DNA of 64,000 bases from Prostheceraeus crozeri. Lineage: Eukaryota; Platyhelminthes; Polycladida; Euryleptidae. The first letter of the stretch is position 1; every line of letters starts with the position of its first letter. Below are positions 57,486 to 64,000 of this stretch, in pieces. Below the pieces are notes generated by a model that saw only the letters and a list, made by a program, of their open reading frames with translations, had not been told where the DNA came from and searched no databases. Both the position numbers and the translations under genes were made by a program. The stretch is taken from contig CAJQUW010001459.1 in the NCBI GenBank assembly GCA_907163375.1, forward strand, positions 1 through 64,000. Reading direction: 5' to 3'.

Positions 57486-58047
57486 AACAGCCCGATTTTA
57501 ATCGGTGCATTAATCTGTTGCACATTCTTTGCTGCAGCGCAGAAAATGTTGCTAGTACTCAAACGCTACGAGAAAGCAAAAGAAAAACTAAAGACTAAAT
57601 TTATAAGTCTTAAGAAATACTAAAGAAAAAAATTCTTTTGAAAGTTGAAAACCCTGCTGAGAACACATTGTTGCGTTGTTTTTAGTAGCCATTTATCTGT
57701 CTATTTTCGCTATCTCCGAACGACCGTGAATTAGGGTAATTCCTTTTGAAAGGGCTTCTTCCAACCTTCTATTTCTAGCCATTGTGAGATATCTAGAGCA
57801 CCGAGATATGCAAGTCCTAAATTTTCACGAATAGTGTACACTCTATACAGACTCAGGACTGATAGATTTCATTGTTCGATAGCGCAATTCATTGGCAATT
57901 CTGAGCTGCTGTTCACGGGAAGTTTCATGCAGGACAGCACAACAGTGTGTGCACACGCAGTCATAATACTGCCTTTGTCCTTCGTCCTCACAGTGATCTG
58001 CCGAATCTGCATGCAAATATGTGAGGCAAGCGTCATCTGATTGATCG
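57486..58047. other. No gene recognised
   Basis: Unassigned sequence between piggyBac-like element 2 and the THAP block. Confidence 0.35.
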
Positions 58048-58186
58048 ATGCGTTGCTATAGCATCAAGTTGGTTAGCTTGTCTCAAAACATATTATGCGT
58101 GCGCCTGACTGGGAAAGCTGCGCGCCCTGCAGATCAGTCTACGTCCTACGATAATAAACAGCAAGTGCACAAAAGCACATCAGATC

Positions 58187-58600
58187 GCTCAACGAATGTG
58201 CATATTTCGTTTTTTGCATTTTCTCATGATCAGACTCTTCGCGACAAATGGATAAGACAAAGAGCAATTAAGCGAGAGGATGTCGATAATTTTGGCCAAA
58301 GAAGCGTCTTCCTTCCAACCTTGTCTTCACGAATTTGTTCTCTGCACTTCCTCGAAAATGATTTGATCAAGACAAGTCAACAATTCAAGATCATCTAAGC
58401 GTCCCAGAAAAGAATTGAAACTATTGCAACTCAAATCTTCGACAGTTCCCAGTGTTTTCAACAACTTTCCATCTTACTATACCTCGGCATCTTCATCAAC
58501 CAAACCAAACTTTTTGTGGAAAACGCATCAACGGCAACGGCTCGCATGGAAGGAGAGAACACAAGAATGGAAACTTGATAATTCGAATTCCCAAGGATAA
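58187..58600 (+). pseudogene. THAP-domain protein fragment
   Basis: Encodes FFAFSHDQTLRDKWIRQRA, then SRICSLHFLENDL. This is the second half of a C2CH THAP zinc finger (conserved W and C-x2-HF); the N-terminal C-x-x-C half is missing. In a shifted frame it continues KRPRKELKLLQLKSSTVPSV, then FNNFPSYY, the post-THAP AVPSIFPN(Y/F)P-like block seen in THAP proteins and P-like transposases. A frameshift near 58380 separates them. Either a P-element-like transposase remnant or a THAP gene fragment; no catalytic domain is seen. Confidence 0.7.
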
Positions 58601-58627
58601 TAACCGATTTCGAGGATCTCTTAGATT
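58249..58627 (+). repeat. Inverted duplication, left arm
   Basis: 379 bp identical, apart from about three substitutions, to the reverse complement of 60214-60592. It contains most of the THAP fragment, including its frameshift. Confidence 0.97.
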
Positions 58628-60213
58628 TAGGCATTGCAATCTCAAGGTTATTTCTTCAATCTCGAGATTCGAGATTTCAGAAATCCTTATCTTGGGATCT
58701 CGAGTCGAGATTTTTATTTTTGATGAGGAATTGGCATTAAATTCGCAAATTAAAGTAACATAAAATTATGTTACTTATTTCGAAACAAGAATAATAATAA
58801 TACACGCTAACTTATTGTTTTCTTTGTAGTAACTTCTTAATCATAATAATTACAATATTAGTTTTGTTGTTTATCCGTTTATTTGTCGTTTTAGTTGTAA
58901 TAGTTACATATATGATCTTCACACCCTTTTCGTTTGAGATTTGATGAACATCGCAATGTAGCAACCCCACTGGGTGGTTCAATGTGCCCCACGTATGGGC
59001 CACATTGAACCACTTTGGTAGAAATTTCAAAATTAAAATTGTGAGGAGATTAAATGTCACAAAAACGTCCAACAACTCAGAGCTAAGGATATCCTCATCC
59101 TTTCATCCGAGTTTGATTTTGGTTCATTTGATTTAGTATATTCAAACTGCTGAGAAAAGATCAAAAACATGTTTAATGTGCCCCACCCACCCCTATCAAG
59201 AATGGAGATGCAGCGAGTCCTCTGACTGATCGCTGTTTGAAATGTACCGCGAACTGTATTGAAGACTGACGTCATGATATTGCTAACTTTGGATTGCCCT
59301 GTCAAAGCCAGTATCAACGAATTCGAAAATTGATTTGTACTTCGTTGTGATTGCCTGGAATGATGTTATTAAGTATAAATACACATGTCAACGGATTCTC
59401 ATCGAAGATCGCACCCACAAACTGAAGGCTGTAACAAATATGCGAGTGACTCACAACCAAAAGCAGTTTAACTTAAATTAATAATGGCAGTTATTCGATT
59501 AAGCAATCAAGCAGATTTTTAGAGTCATAATCGCACATTTTCACTAAAAGTTGACGTATCTTGATGAACAATACATCAAATAAAAGCCTAGGATTTGACT
59601 GTTCATCTCATGCGGGTTTCATCTTTTCATCTACACGATTTCATGTTTAAAAAATTATGATTTCTGAAATGGGTTTTACTTCTGTAGAGGCACATTAGTA
59701 ATGAGTAGACGTGTAATATACTGTCATCAATTCATCATGAAAAATGCAAATTATCATATCACTGTAATAACATCTGGATAAGCTGATAACGATGTAAAAT
59801 GTGGAACGCCTTTTTTCTGAACAAATATTGCCAGTGATAGACCTATGTGTACAATAATAAAATCACTAAATCCTGTAAAAATTATAACTAACAACCGATG
59901 GAGAGAAATATTTATAGATCAGCTTACCTATTAACAACATGATTGTTCGAGTCATAGCAATGACTTACTCGTACATTTTGCTTAAATTAGTCAATTCCGT
60001 TTCTTAGATTCCAAAAGATAATAAAATCGATTGCCATGTATCCTGATCCATCGATGTAGAAGTCAAATGACAAATCATGAAATATACGAATGAAACTTTG
60101 AAAGTGTGGAGACAATTTATTGTTAAATGATTCTGAAGAAAAATGAGATAACACTGCGCACTCAGAAGTCTAAATATATGTGTAATTTGTTGGGAGATTT
60201 ATTGAAGGAAGCC
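58628..60213. other. Spacer between the inverted arms
   Basis: 1.6 kb without a recognised gene. It holds a hairpin with 13-bp perfect arms (58974-58986 and 59001-59013, gtggttcaatgtg), plus an isolated taatgtgccccac near 59171, and a short palindrome-rich stretch (atctcgagattcgagat) near 58660-58715. Confidence 0.5.
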
Positions 60214-60592
60214 AATCTAAGAGATCCTCGAAATGGGTTATTATCCTTGGGAATTCGAATTATCAAGTTTCCATTCTTGTGTTCTCTCCTTCCATGCGAG
60301 CCGTTGCCGTTGATGCGTTTTCCACAAAAAGTTTGGTTTGGTTGATGAAGATGCCGAGGTATAGTAAGATGGAAAGTTGTTGAAAACACTGGGAACTGTC
60401 GAAGATTTGAGTTGCAATAGTTTCAATTCTTTTCTGGGACGCTTAGATGATCTTGAATTGTTGACTTGTCTTGATCAAATCATTTTCGAGGAAGTGCAGA
60501 GAACAAATTCGCGAAGACAAGGTTGGAAGGAAGACGCTTCTTTGGCCAAAATTATCGACATCCTCTCGTTTAATTGCTCTTTGTCTTATCCA
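60214..60592 (-). repeat. Inverted duplication, right arm (THAP pseudogene copy)
   Basis: Minus-strand copy of 58249-58627 carrying the same broken THAP frames. Left-arm sequence upstream of 58249 is absent here, so this copy is truncated at 60592. Confidence 0.97.
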
Positions 60593-61277
60593 GACAAAGC
60601 TTTTTTTAGTTTTATAGATTATCATATCGCGCGTTTAGCCATTATATTTAAAAGATTCTAAACTAGAACTATAATCTTCAAAAATAGTAGCGAAGTTGGA
60701 AAAAATCAAAATTTCCGTGTCCACAGGCCAAGTACTGATATTCAGGTATATTTCTTGATCGATTTAAGTCATGTAATATGTTGTAACAATATATTTTCTA
60801 AAGGGGAAGATTTGAACTTTTCACGAAAAACATTCTCGGTATGTAGAAACTTTTTATAACGGCAGAAATCCAGATGAATCCATGTCCATGATTTTTTGAA
60901 GTCTGACCGACGTTTCTGCAATATTTTACTTCGGATGCCTATCTTATGTAGTTACTTATGTAGATATTTAATTCTAAATAAATTGCAGTGCAATTTTGGT
61001 ATGAGGAAGTTGATTTTGGCACTTGAATCGTATGATTCTTTCATGAAGTGACTCACAAACGTTCAAAAATGTAACGGTTTTTGAAAAATAACAGAAAAAT
61101 GCAGAGAACGTAGTCTGACCGACGGCCATATTCTATCTCTCGTGGTTCAAATAATGAATATTATATAGGCTTAAGAGTATTACGTTATAGCTAGCCGATA
61201 TGCTTAACTTATAATGATAGAGCTTTTTGATATTGATGATGTTACTCATGAGGAATTATTAGAAACCGCACAAAATG
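60593..61277. other. Unassigned, with scattered gtctgaccgacg motifs
   Basis: No gene. gtctgaccgacg occurs at 60901 and 61113, outliers of the cluster that follows. Confidence 0.4.
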
Positions 61278-61381
61278 AAGTCTGACCGACGGTTCTGACC
61301 GACGTCGGTCAGACTTCAACGGCCGTCGGTAAGACTTCATTGGCCGTCGGTCAGACTTAATTAGCCGTCGGTCAGACTTCA
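61278..61381. repeat. Cluster of inverted gtctgaccgacg motifs
   Basis: Two forward copies are followed by four inverted copies (cgtcggtcagacttc) spaced about 22 bp apart, joined by a perfect palindrome around gaccgacgtcggtc. Probably the subterminal part of an unnamed DNA transposon. Confidence 0.75.
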
Positions 61382-61602
61382 GATATAACAACCCTAGCTC
61401 GTAGTAACATTATCAACAGTATCATTATACATTTACTCGTATATGAATAGATTTATCCATTAAGAGTAAGGATACTTAAGTTACTCGTTTGATTTATAAG
61501 CCTATAATAATTCATATAATACTTTATCAACATTATTAATAGTAATTAATATTGATGACAATATCGATAATAATGATATTAATAATAATCAATAATATAA
61601 AA
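61382..61602. other. AT-rich spacer
   Basis: AT-rich with many ataataat phrases and no gene; ends at the TA flanking the Tigger element. Confidence 0.4.
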
Positions 61603-61604
61603 TA

Positions 61605-64000
61605 CAGTCGAACCCGCATATAAGGAAGTGCGTGGGATCAGCAAAAAATGTCCTTATAAGCGGGTTGTTCTTACATACGAGGTTTCTGTAAATTTAATAT
61701 TTGGGCTCCTTTCAATGAAGAGATGAGTAATGTGTAATATCTGATTTAATCAATGAGATTTATTAAGTAAGTTTTATACTATTTTTCAATTTTGAAAGTA
61801 TTTTTTGCTGTACTATTGTAATCTGCAGCAGTATGCGCAATTATATGCATACAAATTTAATTACAATTGTGATGACAAAATAATAATGCCCCCATGATTA
61901 AACCTTTCATCCTAGCTGAATTCTATATATCAAAAACTCAGTATCCAATAAGAACATCAAAATTGTTTGAATAGTAAATTATTTGCGAAGTACAGAGATT
62001 AGAACAGTCATAAAGGAGAAAAGAAGTCGGTCAATTTCTTTTGTGTACCTTTACAACTGGAAATTTTCACTAAATCACGTTCCAAGTCGTCAAGGCGATT
62101 CATAGCAAAAGACCCACTTGATTGTTGATCAATGAAGATGCGAATTTGATCAACACACTCTAACACCGTAGCAACAACTTCCGTAATACTTTCACCATCG
62201 CTTTCGTCATGTTGATCGTCACTACCAATATTGCAGCAAATTTGATCACAAATTTCAGTGTCAGTCATAGATCCATGCGTTTCGCAAAGGAGATCAAGGT
62301 CAACAAAATCCATGAAATCTTTGTTCTCCAGACCTTCGGGCAATTCACTCACATCAAGCTCCAGTTCGTTGGCCACAATATCTGGCGAGTGCTCTTTCAC
62401 GACAAATCCGGCCTTTCTAAAACAATTTTGAATTGTCTCTGGTCTGACAAGCCACCAACTTTGCTTCAGCACGTGCATTGCTGCAAGCAGGTTGAAGCCT
62501 TTCAAAAACGTTTCAACGGAATTGTATTTCTCGATTGCTGCAAGCTGCCGACGACAAATGTTCTTTCGATAGTACACTTTGTACAGTGAATGATTCCCTG
62601 GTCGAGCGGTTGAGCAAGAAAAGTCGTGTTTGCGGGAAGATAATCTCTATGTTTCTGAGAGAAGTTCCAGAATACTTATGACATGCCGCGTTGTCGCAAA
62701 GTAGAACAACTTTGCGGGTCAGACTTCTGTCCCATTGCGCCAATATTTGAGTCCAGATGGAACTAGTCATCCATGCCTTGGTGTTATTATAATATGGCAG
62801 AGGAAGTTGCTTTACACCAGTGAAGCATCTTGGTCTTCTAGCTTTGCCAATAACGAATATTTTCTTATCACTGCCATCCTGGTTTGTTAAAAACAGGGCC
62901 GTTATACGGTCTTTGGGAACTTTAGTAGATGTGGGCTTTGAGCCAGCAACAGCCATAGTTCCTGAGGGGAGGGCTTTGTAGAATAGCGCAGACTCGTCAG
63001 CGTTATAAATGTTACAGGCTGCATAGTTCCTACACAAGTTCGGTAGCACATTATCCACCCAGTTATTAGCACCTTCAGTGTCTGCAGATGCTATCTCTCC
63101 TTGCATCTTTTGAAAGGTTATGTTGTTGGATGTCTTCCACCTTTGCAACCATCCATTGTTTGGTTCAAAATCTACATTCAATTCTTGAGCAAGTTTCTTA
63201 AATTTTTCCATTATAAGTGGACCACCTATAGGAATACTTGAAGCTCGAGCTTGGCTAAACCACAATGTCAAGGCATTGTTGACACTTTCGTAATTACTAG
63301 GGCGGAAGCGCTTGGAGCTTAAATTCTTGTTTTGAAATGCTTCGTTTCGGAGTTTGGCCTCGTCTTTAAAAAATTTCGAAATTGAAGAAAGTCCGATGCC
63401 ATATTCCTCGCAAATTTGATTCCTCGTTTTCACCTTTCCATTTAATGAATCGATGATGCTTAACTTCTCTTGGACGGTAAGGCATTTACGCTTGTTAGAC
63501 ATCGTTGGCTTGAATGACAGCACTTCGGAGATGGCGAGATCAAATCGAGGTTTTGTGATTGCAACGCTAATTCGTAATGTGTTGCTCTGCTTTGCTTTCC
63601 TCGATATCTTCTGTCGTGTCCATAGAAGACTTTCTGTGGTATTGTTAATTTCTATGGTCGTGTCAAGCCAAAACAACATTGTTTTGGATTGTTGGTTTGA
63701 ATTTTCAAATCCTGCTTCAACAATTGCATTCATATGTAACTACTGTACAACCATGGATATCTGCTACAACAGTCAAATCACGGATATCCATGAATGAATA
63801 AAGAAAATTGCAAGGTATAGATAGCTACAGAGACAGTATACATGTGGTAGTCTATATTGTCTACGGATAGTTGAAATCATAGAAATGCTTGACAAACAAC
63901 GATGTCCCCACTGACGGGTAGTTCCTAATACAAGGGGCTTTATTGTGAAGTTTTACTGTGGATGGGATATGAAATGCCCTTCCTAAGAGCCGGGTTGTCC
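61605..64000 (-). mobile_element. Tigger/pogo transposon, running to or past the window end
   Basis: Left terminus CAGTCGAACCCGCATATAAG after TA (61603-61604), a typical Tigger/pogo end, with an internal repeat ccttataagcgggttgttc at 61652. Two candidates exist for the right end: ttttactg at 63958 and ttcctaag-ccgggttgtcc at the very end of the window. The second matches the inverse of the left end better, so the true end may lie just outside. The interior holds one transposase gene. Confidence 0.8.
62008..63502 (-). pseudogene. Tigger/pogo transposase with CENP-B-type DNA-binding domain, two frameshifts
   Basis: MSNKRKCLTVQEKL (Met at 63502-63500) starts the first CENP-B/psq helix-turn-helix (through YGIGLSSISKFF). 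An upstream open stretch of 77 codons is unlike the family and probably not translated. The second DNA-binding helix-turn-helix spans ALTLWFSQARASSIPIGGPL to LQRWKTSNN. The DDE_1 domain has aspartates in YNADESALF and LLCDNAACH; the third, in QPLDQG, is readable only in a shifted frame. Two one-base deletions (near 62628 and 62585) break the frame. The tail is acidic and ends GTQKKLTDFFSPL, a PCNA-binding (PIP box) pattern. Pogo transposase of Drosophila is known to bind PCNA through such a motif. Confidence 0.9.

Noticed and set aside
63502-63733. Upstream Met at 63733 as the start of the Tigger transposase
   Set aside because: The extra 77 residues are unlike the family; MSNKRKCLTVQEKL fits the usual N-terminus directly before the first helix-turn-helix.

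Overview
This is animal nuclear DNA, AT-rich and almost entirely made of repeats. Spliced transposases, a tRNA-type SINE, mariner, piggyBac, Tigger, THAP and hAT-like transposons, a Ty3/gypsy element and a Polinton point to an invertebrate metazoan; I cannot name the phylum. No rRNA, tRNA gene, CRISPR array or clearly intact host gene is visible. The only host-gene candidates are isolated splice-flanked exons, the best at 47602-47814.

Layout. 1-0.9 kb holds a diverged dispersed repeat whose inverted relative is near 20.6-21.0 kb. 1.3-5.3 kb carries three unrelated decayed tandem arrays. 5.7-14.0 kb is a satellite: 22 complete 355-bp dimers (183 + 172 bp related monomers) flanked by diverged monomers, with single-base variants arranged in blocks. 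A young Ty3/gypsy element fills 14336-19055. 19.4-26.8 kb holds a pogo-like deletion derivative, a decayed mariner (21629-23016), a tRNA-type SINE and a second mariner fragment.

26.8-41.6 kb is a nest. An outer element with hAT-like ends and a 6-bp target duplication (26817-41623) contains a 10.2-kb Polinton/Maverick (27096-37303), a second hAT-like element (38893-40834) and a young Tc1/mariner-type MITE with perfect 75-bp arms (41159-41474). The Polinton is a fossil, broken in many places, but keeps both inverted ends, a protein-primed DNA polymerase region interrupted by a LAGLIDADG intein at polymerase motif C, a packaging ATPase and a putative minor capsid gene.

43.9-52.8 kb is bounded by TTAA and matching inverted ends with an 18-bp palindromic motif. 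It carries a decayed piggyBac transposase with two introns and about 5.5 kb of other DNA, including a duplicated segment and the splice-flanked exon. A second, unrelated piggyBac-like element with introns lies at 53771-57481. 58.2-60.6 kb is a 99%-identical inverted duplication of a broken THAP fragment. The window ends in a decayed Tigger/pogo element whose transposase ends in a PCNA-binding-type motif.
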